IMG/VR virus record: IMGVR_UViG_3300032249_001110
Location: 1-30,247 of that record
Source: a virus
Length of the DNA stretch: 30,247 nucleotides
Reading direction: 5' to 3' (one strand)
Numbering within the stretch: the first letter of the stretch is position 1; each line of letters opens with the position of its first letter. The position numbers were made by a program, and so were the translations under genes. Positions 1 to 6,697 of this stretch are shown here, one piece after another. The notes beneath the pieces were generated by a model. The model searched no databases, was not told where the DNA came from, and worked only from the letters and a program-made list of their open reading frames with translations.

Positions 1-1
1 C

Positions 2-445
2 CGCCTTTTGGATGAGTCGAAGGGCCCCATCAAGGTCTTCGTCAGCAGCCCTGGCGGGGAAGAGGCGACTGGCTTTGCTATCTTCGACACCCTTCGCATG
101 TGTCGTAACCAGGTGGAGACGCATGGCTTTGGTGGCGTCTACAGCATCGCGGCTCTCATCTTCCAGGCAGGGAATGTCAGGTATCTGGCTCCCAACGCCG
201 ACTTGATGATGCACAACGGAAGCCTGGAGATCGGCACCGAAGGTTATATGGACACCGACAAGCTGGAGCGCCTTGGCCGCGAAGCCATCGTGAACAATGC
301 TCGGTACCACAACGCCATCGCCGACCGCTGCGAACTCGAAAAGAGTGTTGTTGCTGGATGGTGTCGAGAGGAAACTCACTTCTCAGCTCTACATGCTGTA
401 GACAACGGTCTTGCCGACCGCTTGATTGAACCAGAGGACATCTAA
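2..445 (+). CDS. ClpP/SDH-fold serine protease, 5'-truncated
   Basis: The reading frame is already open at the left edge and the gene starts upstream of the window; the first in-window initiator-like codon (TTG at 8) lies inside a typical ClpP strand, so it is not the start. Counting residues from that TTG, the ClpP signatures are visible: VSSPGG at 12-17, the nucleophile region GGVYSIAAL with Ser46, and LAPNADLMMHN with His69. The usual third residue, Asp in the 'RDxFxSAxEA' segment, aligns with Glu122 (REETHFSALHA), which is atypical. In phages this fold serves as a prohead maturation protease or as a ClpP-like protease. The neighbours are accessory genes rather than portal or capsid genes, so a processing protease outside head assembly is equally possible. 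The stop overlaps the next ATG (TAATG), suggesting translational coupling. The fold is confident; the role is not. Confidence 0.85.
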   Translation, partial: RLLDESKGPIKVFVSSPGGEEATGFAIFDTLRMCRNQVETHGFGGVYSIAALIFQAGNVRYLAPNADLMMHNGSLEIGTEGYMDTDKLERLGREAIVNNARYHNAIADRCELEKSVVAGWCREETHFSALHAVDNGLADRLIEPEDI

Positions 446-1257
446 TGGATTGGAACAAAGTCAAGCAATACGGGCTTCTTGGCGTCATTGTAGCTCTGCT
501 GGCGCTGGTTGTTTGGGGTGCAATCAGCAAGAGCCAGAGCGAGAAGGAGCTGGTGCGACTTCGAAATGAGGTAGCTCTTCGGGACCAGACCATCGAGGTT
601 CAGAGCGGAGTCTTCACACGCCTCACTCTTGAGTCCAACGACCTCAGAAAGCTCCTCGACACCAAGGATGAACAAATCAAGGGACTTGTCGAACAGGTCA
701 AGAAGAACAAGGAAGACCTTCTCACCGCCAACCAGCTTGTGGTCAAGTGGAAGAAGGCGTTTGAAGGCGCAGCGAACGCAAAGCAGGACCCCGTGAGACC
801 AGAGGACCCAAGTCAGCCTGGGCGAATCAGGGTTTCGTTCGAGAAGGACTGGGGCATGATTGCTGTGAAGGGCTACACAGTCACCGACCCTCCTGAGGCC
901 TGGGTGTCGGTTCGGCAGCTCAGACCCCTCCGCATCACGGTGGCGGTGTCGCAGGACAAGACCGGCGCCTGGCGCACTTACGCTACCTCCAGCGAAGAGG
1001 ACGTAGGCGTCGATGTAGCCCTGTCGGCCGTCAACCCCTACGTTCTGGAGCCCAAGTGGTACGAGAACATTCAGGTCGGCATGGCCGTTGCTGGTGGCTC
1101 TGGCGGCGGTCAGTTCGGACTCTTGGCTGGTGTCGATGCGACCTACAGGGTGGGGCAGTTTGACGTTGGCCCAGCAGCCTTCTTGACTTTCGGTGGTGGG
1201 AGTGGCATTACTCCATTCGTAGGAGCGAAGTTGAACTGGAGGCCTTTCCAAAAATGA
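445..1257 (+). CDS. Membrane-anchored coiled-coil protein with glycine-rich beta tail (spanin-like?)
   Basis: 270 aa. One hydrophobic segment at residues 9-27 follows a short charged N-terminus (N-in anchor or uncleaved signal). A charged heptad-like coiled coil covers about 29-115, and a beta-rich domain about 125-265 ends in alternating hydrophobic/glycine strands (e.g. AGVDATYRVGQFDVGPAAF, then GGGSGITPFVGAKL) that look like paired outer-membrane-type hairpins. Anchor plus periplasmic coiled coil is the layout of inner-membrane spanins, but 270 aa is long for a spanin and no lipoprotein partner is seen nearby. No enzyme motif is visible. The start overlaps the upstream stop (TAATG), and the 3' end overlaps the aminotransferase start by 4 bp. 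The topology is read from sequence; lysis function is only a possibility. Confidence 0.75.
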   Translation: MDWNKVKQYGLLGVIVALLALVVWGAISKSQSEKELVRLRNEVALRDQTIEVQSGVFTRLTLESNDLRKLLDTKDEQIKGLVEQVKKNKEDLLTANQLVVKWKKAFEGAANAKQDPVRPEDPSQPGRIRVSFEKDWGMIAVKGYTVTDPPEAWVSVRQLRPLRITVAVSQDKTGAWRTYATSSEEDVGVDVALSAVNPYVLEPKWYENIQVGMAVAGGSGGGQFGLLAGVDATYRVGQFDVGPAAFLTFGGGSGITPFVGAKLNWRPFQK

Positions 1258-2261
1258 GTGCCGCTGACATGGCGTTGGTTCGAGACAATGTGCCAGGTGG
1301 ATTCAACCTTGCTGTAGGAGAGCCCTACTTCTTGCAGAGCGTGTACGGGAAGTTCTATCCCCGTATGGTCTATGGGAAGATGACCTACCCGTTGATTAAC
1401 GGAGAGCCCGACCTCTTGAATCTGGTCAAGGCTCGTTTCTCTGGTCAGCATGTCGTCATCACCAACGGAGCCAAGCAGGCACTCCTGGCAGCACTCTACG
1501 CCCTCAAGAAGTCGGACGGACTGAGCCACGTTCTTCACCAGGCCCCCTACTGGCCCACGTACCCCACCCTCGCGGACCTCTCTGATATGAGGTTTTCGGC
1601 GGTTTCGAACCAGCCGGCAGTTGAGGCGAGGGGTGTGTTTGCCCGAATCATGACCGCCCCCAACAATCCTGATGGCTCAATGGAGTTCTACGGCCATGAA
1701 TGGGACATCTGGGATGCAGCCTACGCCAGCCCCATCTACGGCTGGGATGGAGTTGTCCCTTGGCACAGAATCAGCGTTTGGAGCGCTGCCAAGCTCTTTG
1801 GTCCCAGTGGCTACCGAATCGGCTGGTTGGCTACAGGCGACGCCAAGCTTGCGCAGCTGGCATCCGAGTACATCGAGAAGACTACCAGCGGCGTCAGCCT
1901 TCCTTCCCAGCGCCTCATGTACGGGCTCCTGTTCAACCTGAACACGTTGAGCCATGAAGACCGCCAAGAGTACGAGAGCCAGGCACACGCCCTGCTGCAG
2001 GATACCTCTCAGGTTTTCATGCGGCTCTCGCATCACTTCCATGAGGTGAAGGGGTTCCCCGCGACCAAGCGAGGGATGTTCGCCTGGGTCCGAGCACGGG
2101 ACCCGCTGAACTTCGCTCGGCGTCTTCACAACGCGAATGTCAAGGTGGTCAGCGGCCTTTTCTGTGGTGGTGACGAGGACTGGTTCCGTATCAGCCTCGG
2201 AGTACGTCCGGAGACGATGGAGGGGGCGGTGAACGCAATCCAGGAGGCTGAACGTGGATAG
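1254..2261 (+). CDS. PLP-dependent aminotransferase, fold type I (class I/II)
   Basis: 335 aa. It carries the class I/II aminotransferase motifs in the right order: TNGAKQALLAAL (phosphate-binding loop, 70-81), an aromatic APYWPTYP segment (97-104), APNNPDG (135-141, the usual NPNNPTG), DAAYA (154-158, Asp for the pyridine nitrogen), SAAKLFGPSGYRIGW with Schiff-base Lys180 and Arg188, and FRISLG with Arg312, the position that binds the substrate carboxylate. All catalytic residues are present, so the enzyme should be active. It is shorter than the usual ~390 aa, mainly at the N-terminal arm. The substrate cannot be told. Aminotransferases are rare in phages; amino-acid metabolism or synthesis of a modified nucleobase are candidate roles (inference). 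ATGA overlap with the upstream gene and 8-bp overlap with the downstream gene put it within the operon. Confidence 0.88.
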   Translation: MSAADMALVRDNVPGGFNLAVGEPYFLQSVYGKFYPRMVYGKMTYPLINGEPDLLNLVKARFSGQHVVITNGAKQALLAALYALKKSDGLSHVLHQAPYWPTYPTLADLSDMRFSAVSNQPAVEARGVFARIMTAPNNPDGSMEFYGHEWDIWDAAYASPIYGWDGVVPWHRISVWSAAKLFGPSGYRIGWLATGDAKLAQLASEYIEKTTSGVSLPSQRLMYGLLFNLNTLSHEDRQEYESQAHALLQDTSQVFMRLSHHFHEVKGFPATKRGMFAWVRARDPLNFARRLHNANVKVVSGLFCGGDEDWFRISLGVRPETMEGAVNAIQEAERG

Positions 2262-2889
2262 ACACAGTGAGGTTGAGGCAAAGTTCGACGCGGGGAAGGT
2301 GACCTTGAAGCAGTATCACGATTTCGTGGCAGGGCTCAGTGGAGAGAAGGTCACCACCAAAGCTGTCGTGATTGACTCCTACAAGGCCGTCGTCGGCAGG
2401 GATACCTACTACGACCTAAACGGCTCGAAGCTGCGGTATCGAGAAGGTGACATGCCGGGCGGCGAGCTGACCTACAAGCAGCGCAAGTCTGACAAGAGCA
2501 TCGCCGATCGAGTGGAAGTCAACCTGCCATTCAGCGGCAGAGTTGAGCCGAACGACGTCCATACGATGCTCGGCTTCCTGGGCGGCGTGGAGGTCTTCAG
2601 TATCGAGAAGATTTCCTACATTTACCACCTTCGTGGCCAGATGGGCGTTGAGGATGGAGCTAGCAAGCAGTACATCGCCGTCATCGCCCTGTACGACGTC
2701 ACCGATGAGGATGGCAAGACTCGGCGCTTCCTCGAAGTTGAAATCGAGTCCAGTAGCGAGTGCAGTGAGGAGACGGGTCGAAAAGCCCTTGACAGATGGA
2801 CCCGTATCATCAAGAATGGGCTGGAAGTTGAAGGACCTCTCAATGAGTCACTCTTTGAGATCTACTCGAAAGGCAAAAACCACAAATGA
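2254..2889 (+). CDS. CYTH-domain (triphosphate tunnel) enzyme
   Basis: 211 aa, GTG start overlapping the aminotransferase end by 8 bp. The N-terminus has the CYTH signature ExExK (Glu6, Glu8, Lys10). Basic strands that would line the tunnel follow: KLRYR (59-63) and YKQRK (74-78). A C-terminal acidic strand, LEVEIES (Glu161, Glu163, Glu165), would bind metal. Known family members hydrolyse or cyclise triphosphate substrates: thiamine triphosphatase, inorganic triphosphatase, class IV adenylate cyclase and RNA triphosphatases. The length fits a single CYTH domain. With two RNA ligases and a phosphoesterase close downstream, RNA 5'-triphosphate or nucleotide/polyphosphate hydrolysis is plausible, but the sequence does not decide the substrate. 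The gene continues by ATGA overlap into the next one. Confidence 0.78.
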   Translation: MDRHSEVEAKFDAGKVTLKQYHDFVAGLSGEKVTTKAVVIDSYKAVVGRDTYYDLNGSKLRYREGDMPGGELTYKQRKSDKSIADRVEVNLPFSGRVEPNDVHTMLGFLGGVEVFSIEKISYIYHLRGQMGVEDGASKQYIAVIALYDVTDEDGKTRRFLEVEIESSSECSEETGRKALDRWTRIIKNGLEVEGPLNESLFEIYSKGKNHK

Positions 2890-3077
2890 CACGATCTGAG
2901 TTCAGGACCATCGCTGCCGACGTTTTCGCAGAGCTTCTTCCCAAGGTGAAGGCATCGGAGGAAAGGTCCTTCATCTCCACCCTCATGGCCGAGCTGGAAG
3001 ACCAGGGGCTTGAGCTGGACAACGATGAGGCCGACGAAGACGAGTTCGAGTCGGACGACGACACCTACGAGGACTGA
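2886..3077 (+). CDS. Small acidic protein, unknown
   Basis: 63 aa, starting inside the upstream stop (ATGA) and ending in TGATG with the next start. The first half is mixed helical (MTRSEFRTIAADVFAELLP). The second half is very acidic, with about 18 Asp/Glu in the last 30 residues. No fold recognised. Acidic tails like this occur in DNA-mimic inhibitors and in small phage adaptor proteins, but nothing here proves either. The tight double overlap supports translation. Confidence 0.65.
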   Translation: MTRSEFRTIAADVFAELLPKVKASEERSFISTLMAELEDQGLELDNDEADEDEFESDDDTYED

Positions 3078-3319
3078 TGAATCGCAAGACCACAACGGTC
3101 AGTATTGGTGGCGGACAGTGCCGAGTTACGGTCTCCATCGCCTCTGCGCCATGTGAGCCCGGTAGTATGCAGGCCCGCATGGCGCAGGTGGCGCTACTTC
3201 GAAGTCTCACAGACAACGTTGAGCTTCTGAATTGCGGGTTTTCTCCCTTCCAGAAGCTCAGCATGCGGCACACCGGCGATGTATGGCTGATTGAGATGGA
3301 GGCCGTACAGCCTGAATGA
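3077..3319 (+). CDS. Hypothetical protein
   Basis: 80 aa. The start overlaps the preceding stop (TGATG). The N-terminus reads as two short beta strands (TTTVSIGG and CRVTVSIAS), followed by an amphipathic helix (MQARMAQVALLRSLTDNVELL) and a final strand (DVWLIEMEAV). No recognised family. It lies in a run of small co-oriented genes between the CYTH enzyme and the zinc-finger proteins. Confidence 0.65.
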   Translation: MNRKTTTVSIGGGQCRVTVSIASAPCEPGSMQARMAQVALLRSLTDNVELLNCGFSPFQKLSMRHTGDVWLIEMEAVQPE

Positions 3320-3325
3320 GGGAAC

Positions 3326-3664
3326 ATGTCCAAAAGCAGTAGGATGACCCAGCACAAGGCAAAGCGCGAAACTGCTTCTTCACAGAAGGAACTTCGGGAG
3401 GTTAAGCAAGAGAACAAATCTCTCCGAAGGCAACTCTCGAAGCTCAGGAAGCAGATGGGCAGGGCTTTGCAATACAAGGCCGAAGCCCAAGAGACCCCGG
3501 GCGACGAGCCAGAGACTCTCGCTGGAGAAGGTCCGGGTCCTGGGGCGTGCGTGGCGTGTGGGACTACCTCGGAGAATGTCGTTTCCTTTCAGATTCCAGG
3601 AGGAAACACTGTTCTTTCTGTCTGCAAAAAGTGCGGTCACAAGGAGAAGACGGTAAAGCCATGA
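3326..3664 (+). CDS. Coiled-coil protein with C-terminal zinc ribbon
   Basis: 112 aa. Residues 1-55 are highly basic and heptad-like (KELREVKQENKSLRRQLSKL), predicting a coiled coil. A flexible Pro/Glu/Gly linker spans about 56-72. The C-terminus holds CVAC (Cys75, Cys78) and CKKC (Cys100, Cys103), spaced as in a zinc ribbon, so it likely binds zinc and perhaps nucleic acid or protein. AGGGA six bases before ATG 3326 supports the start. It overlaps the next gene by ATGA; that gene also carries a CxxC pair. Confidence 0.72.
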   Translation: MSKSSRMTQHKAKRETASSQKELREVKQENKSLRRQLSKLRKQMGRALQYKAEAQETPGDEPETLAGEGPGPGACVACGTTSENVVSFQIPGGNTVLSVCKKCGHKEKTVKP

Positions 3665-4071
3665 GTGAGTTCACGGGCACAAGATGTGATGCTTGCACCA
3701 AGCTGGTAGATGTCCTGCCGATCCAGGCCGTTGAAGACCTCCACTGGGAAGAGGACGACTACGGTGGGCACACTTGTTCCGACTGCCTAGAGGTCAGGTC
3801 TCGACTTGAGGCCGAGGTCGCTACTGTAGACGACATATCTGTTTTCGGCGAGACCCTGACCGAGGCCGCCGATGCCATTCTGGAGTCCCCAGAAGTGCAG
3901 CGGGTGAAGGAGTTCGAGCGGTTCAAGGAACAGACACTTCAGGACCTCCGAAAAGACATGAAGCGTGTCGGAGCGACTGACGAGCAGATTGAAGAGATGG
4001 CTACAGAAGTTGAAGAGGAGCTTGACCTTCAGTTCAATCAGAAGTACAACCTCTTCAACAAGGAGAAGTGA
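3661..4071 (+). CDS. Small zinc-finger-like protein with acidic helical tail
   Basis: 136 aa from ATG 3661, chosen because it overlaps the previous stop (ATGA) and gives a clean N-terminus. The frame is open further upstream, but that part overlaps the coding end of the preceding gene. CDAC (Cys9, Cys12) and CSDC (Cys39, Cys42) make a plausible four-cysteine zinc site. Residues about 45-136 are acidic and helical, probably a coiled coil (EFERFKEQTLQDLRKDMKRV). No enzyme motif is seen; a binding or adaptor role is a guess. Its 3' end supplies the AGGAG that precedes the RNA ligase start. Confidence 0.72.
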   Translation: MSEFTGTRCDACTKLVDVLPIQAVEDLHWEEDDYGGHTCSDCLEVRSRLEAEVATVDDISVFGETLTEAADAILESPEVQRVKEFERFKEQTLQDLRKDMKRVGATDEQIEEMATEVEEELDLQFNQKYNLFNKEK

Positions 4072-4073
4072 CC

Positions 4074-5090
4074 ATGGGATACATGCACATCGACAACCTG
4101 TACAAGAACAAGGACCTTCTGATGTTCAAGAAGGTCTATGCTCTGGAGAAGATTCACGGGACCAGCGCCCACATCAGCTTCCGGCGTGTTCCAGGCCAGG
4201 TCAGCGATTTGACCGAGGACGAGGTCCGTGCGGCTGCGGAGACCGGCGAACTCCTCGTTGAGGTCGCTGCTCGGAAGGTCAAGGCTGACATCGGGTTCTT
4301 CTCGGGTGGCGAGAAGTACGACAACTTCGTCAAGCTCTTCGACCTGGAAGACCTCAAGAAGCGCTTCCTGGAGGCTGGCCCTGAGAAAATGACGGTCTTT
4401 GGCGAGGCCTACGGTGGCCGGCAGCAGGGAATGAAGGACACCTACGGTCCGGTGCTCAAGTTCGTCGCCTTCGACGTACTGATGAGCGACAACCGAGACC
4501 CGAATGCAGAGCCCGGCTCCAAGATTTGGCTGGGCGTGGAGTCGGCCACCCGGATGGTCGAACGTCTTGGTCTGGAGTTCGTCGCCTGGAATCTGGTCGA
4601 CACCGACCTCGCCAGCCTGGACCGTGAGCGAGACCTGCCCAGCCGGCAGGCCGTCCGAAACGGCATCACCGAGCCTCGGATTGCCGAGGGAGTCGTGCTT
4701 CGACCTCCAATCGAGGTTCGTACTAACAATGGCGGTCGCCTGATTGCCAAGCACAAGCGCCCAGAGTTCTCCGAGCGTTCTTCGAAGAAGGACACCCAGG
4801 TCACGCCCGAGAAGCTGGCTATCCTCTCGAAGGCCGAAGAGATTGCCACCGAATGGGTCACGACGACGCGACTGGAGCACGTCCTCGACAAGATTCAGGC
4901 CCAGAAGCAGCGACCTCCCATGATGGAGGACACCCGGGAGGTCATCGACGCCATGGTCGAGGACGTCACCCGGGAGGCGAAGGGCGAGATTGTCGAGTCG
5001 AAGGAGGCTATCAAGGCCATCAGCTCGACGACTGCCAAGCTCTTCGCCAAGGTTCAGCGGAAGCGCCTGGAAGAGGCTGCCGGCCACTAG
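4074..5090 (+). CDS. RNA ligase, Rnl2-type
   Basis: 338 aa from ATG 4074, which has AGGAG at 4061-4065; a GTG at 4068 is an alternative. The nucleotidyltransferase motifs are complete: motif I EKIHGTSAHI with adenylated Lys26 (T4 Rnl2 also has EKIHG), motif III VFGEAYGG, motif IIIa FVAFDV, motif IV EGVVLRP and motif V IAKHKRPEF. An insertion of about 55 residues after motif I and a helical C-terminal extension of about 90 residues after motif V frame the core. The family seals 3'-OH/5'-phosphate RNA ends, typically nicks in duplexed or structured RNA, through enzyme-AMP and RNA-adenylate intermediates. In T4-like phages RNA ligases repair tRNAs cut by host anticodon nucleases. A second RNA ligase lies 1.6 kb downstream. 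Confidence 0.88.
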   Translation: MGYMHIDNLYKNKDLLMFKKVYALEKIHGTSAHISFRRVPGQVSDLTEDEVRAAAETGELLVEVAARKVKADIGFFSGGEKYDNFVKLFDLEDLKKRFLEAGPEKMTVFGEAYGGRQQGMKDTYGPVLKFVAFDVLMSDNRDPNAEPGSKIWLGVESATRMVERLGLEFVAWNLVDTDLASLDRERDLPSRQAVRNGITEPRIAEGVVLRPPIEVRTNNGGRLIAKHKRPEFSERSSKKDTQVTPEKLAILSKAEEIATEWVTTTRLEHVLDKIQAQKQRPPMMEDTREVIDAMVEDVTREAKGEIVESKEAIKAISSTTAKLFAKVQRKRLEEAAGH

Positions 5091-5101
5091 GCAAAAGGCT
5101 C

Positions 5102-5130
5102 TTGACTTCTGTCCCTCTGTAATGCAGAAT
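5102..5130 (+). promoter_or_regulatory. Candidate sigma70-like promoter
   Basis: In the 62-bp gap after the RNA ligase, TTGACT (5102-5107, five of six to the -35 consensus) is followed after exactly 17 bp by CAGAAT (5125-5130, four of six to the -10 consensus). It would start transcription near 5137, just before the HD hydrolase, whose AAGGAGG lies at 5142-5148. This is one of the few real gaps in the plus-strand gene run. Sequence match only. Confidence 0.4.
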
Positions 5131-5152
5131 GAAAAGCGGTCAAGGAGGCCAC

Positions 5153-5611
5153 ATGTCGATGAAGAAGGGCGAGATGCTGAACAAGATGCTGGTCTTGGCG
5201 ACCACCCGGCACGCTGGACAGTTCGACAAAGCCGGGAACCCGTACATCCTTCATCCACTGAAGGTCATGTACTACCTGAAGACCGACGACGAAGAGCTTC
5301 AGTGCATCGCCCTTGCACACGACCTGGTGGAAGATACCGATACGACCTACACCGAGCTGTACGACATGGGCTTCACTGGTCGTGTCGTGGCCGGAATCCA
5401 GGCACTGACCAAGCTCCCAGGTGAGAGCTACGAGCAGTACAAGGAGAAGGTCAAGGCGAACAAAGACGCCATCAAGGTAAAGATGTGCGACCTACGTCAC
5501 AACACCGACATCCGCCGGCTCAAAGGTGTGAGCGAGAAGGACCTTGACCGAATGGCCCGCTACAACCGCTTCTACATGGAGTTAGCCCTGCTTGACAGGG
5601 GCGACCAGTGA
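5153..5611 (+). CDS. HD-domain hydrolase, MESH1/SpoT-type (possible (p)ppGpp hydrolase)
   Basis: 152 aa from ATG 5153, just after AAGGAGG (5142-5148); ATG 5129 and ATG 5159 are in frame but fit the ribosome site less well. It has the HD-phosphohydrolase metal ligands in the order seen in SpoT/RelA hydrolase domains: His20 (TTRHAGQ), His34 (YILHPLKV), HDLVED (His56, Asp57, Glu60, Asp61) and Asp113 (KMCDLRHN). The HDxxED motif is typical of enzymes that remove the 3'-pyrophosphate of (p)ppGpp using manganese. Length fits a stand-alone small alarmone hydrolase. No synthetase domain is present. In a phage it could lower host stringent response or remove alarmone-like defence nucleotides (inference). 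Its stop overlaps the next GTG. Confidence 0.82.
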   Translation: MSMKKGEMLNKMLVLATTRHAGQFDKAGNPYILHPLKVMYYLKTDDEELQCIALAHDLVEDTDTTYTELYDMGFTGRVVAGIQALTKLPGESYEQYKEKVKANKDAIKVKMCDLRHNTDIRRLKGVSEKDLDRMARYNRFYMELALLDRGDQ

Positions 5612-5928
5612 AGAGACACGACGTACTGGCCAGCTTGATTCGAACCCTGGTCATCCTGAACGTAATCGACAGCGTCTGCACTCTGTTCCTTGTGGGCCAT
5701 CGACTGACCACTGAGGACAACCCCCTGATGGACATCCTCCTGGAGAAGGGGTCGTTGACGTTCGGCCTGGCCAAGACGGCCATCGCCATCCTCTCAGCTG
5801 TGATGCTGTGGTTCTCAAGGAAGAGCAAGTGGGCGATTCCGGCTACCATCTCCTTGCTTCTGGTCATGTCGGTGGTAGTATTCGTGCAGGTGGTCATGCT
5901 GATGCAGATCGGCTGGAATTGGAGATAA
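5608..5928 (+). CDS. Small membrane protein, DUF5658-like
   Basis: 106 aa from GTG 5608, overlapping the HD gene by 4 bp. Three hydrophobic segments at about 8-28, 50-69 and 77-99. The pattern LNVIDSVCTLFLV, then an acidic residue before NPLMDILLEKG, then FGLAKTAIAIL matches my memory of the DUF5658 family, small integral membrane proteins of unknown function. It could be holin-like by size and topology, but no lysis cassette is next to it. It ends one base before the phosphoesterase start. Confidence 0.7.
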   Translation: MKRHDVLASLIRTLVILNVIDSVCTLFLVGHRLTTEDNPLMDILLEKGSLTFGLAKTAIAILSAVMLWFSRKSKWAIPATISLLLVMSVVVFVQVVMLMQIGWNWR

Positions 5929-5929
5929 G

Positions 5930-6697
5930 ATGCGAGCACACGTACTGAGCGATGTCCACTTCGAGCACATGTCTTCTGGCCTCTTCTTCTTCGAGAAGCT
6001 GGAGAAGGTCCAGAAGAACGACCCGGCCGATGTCGTTATCCTTGCCGGTGACATCTGTCAGATTGGCTCCAATGAGGCTCTCTGGAAGAGCCAGGTCGCA
6101 CGTCTCATCAGTGGCTACAAGAAGGCGTTCTACGTTCCAGGGAACCACGAGTTCTACAGGTCGTCGTTCCCTGATGCCGCTGTCTTCTTCGATTCCCTGG
6201 AATCCGACCCCAATTTTCACAACCTCGTGCAGCTGAGCCGTGGTCCCCACGAGTACGGCGGCATCCGGTTCATTGGCAACACGATGTGGTTCCCTGACCT
6301 TGGAACTTCCTACCGAACCAAGATGGGGATGTCCGACTTCCTGGCCATTGGCGACAGCGCCAATCCCTTCGAGCCGGCCGTCTACCGGGAGCACGAGAAG
6401 TTCCTCTTGAACGTCATGGGACGTGTTCAGCAGGGCGATGTCGTAGTGACGCATCATCTGCCCCTCAAGGCCTGCATCCATCCTCTGTACGAGCATTCAG
6501 CCCTGAATCCTTTCTTCATGGCGGATATGTCGGGACACCTCAATGAGGCCCAGATGCCTCGTGCGTGGATCCACGGCCACACCCACACGCCCGTCGACCT
6601 TCAGCACAAGGGGATGCGTGTGTACTGTAACCCACATGCGTATCCTGGTGAGCGGTCGAACCTGAAGTTTTGGGACCGAATCGGTATCGACCTGTGA
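5930..6697 (+). CDS. Calcineurin-like metallophosphoesterase
   Basis: 255 aa. All signature blocks are present in order: SDVHFEH (Asp8, His10), LAGDIC (Asp41), PGNHEFY (Asn72, His73), VVTHHLP and HGHTHTPVD. These bind two metal ions and catalyse phosphomonoester or phosphodiester hydrolysis. The substrate is not evident; known relatives act on proteins, nucleotides, cyclic nucleotides and nucleic-acid ends. The short domain with no extra region resembles small phage and bacterial phosphoesterases. It overlaps the HNH-RNA ligase start (GTG 6694) by 4 bp, so the two are likely co-translated. In bacterial Pnkp systems a phosphoesterase and a ligase act together in RNA end healing, making a joint role attractive but unproven. 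Confidence 0.85.
   Translation: MRAHVLSDVHFEHMSSGLFFFEKLEKVQKNDPADVVILAGDICQIGSNEALWKSQVARLISGYKKAFYVPGNHEFYRSSFPDAAVFFDSLESDPNFHNLVQLSRGPHEYGGIRFIGNTMWFPDLGTSYRTKMGMSDFLAIGDSANPFEPAVYREHEKFLLNVMGRVQQGDVVVTHHLPLKACIHPLYEHSALNPFFMADMSGHLNEAQMPRAWIHGHTHTPVDLQHKGMRVYCNPHAYPGERSNLKFWDRIGIDL

Noticed and set aside
5091-5101. Terminator after the RNA ligase
   Set aside because: No stable hairpin with T-run; only AGGC/AAAAGGCT, which are not complementary.
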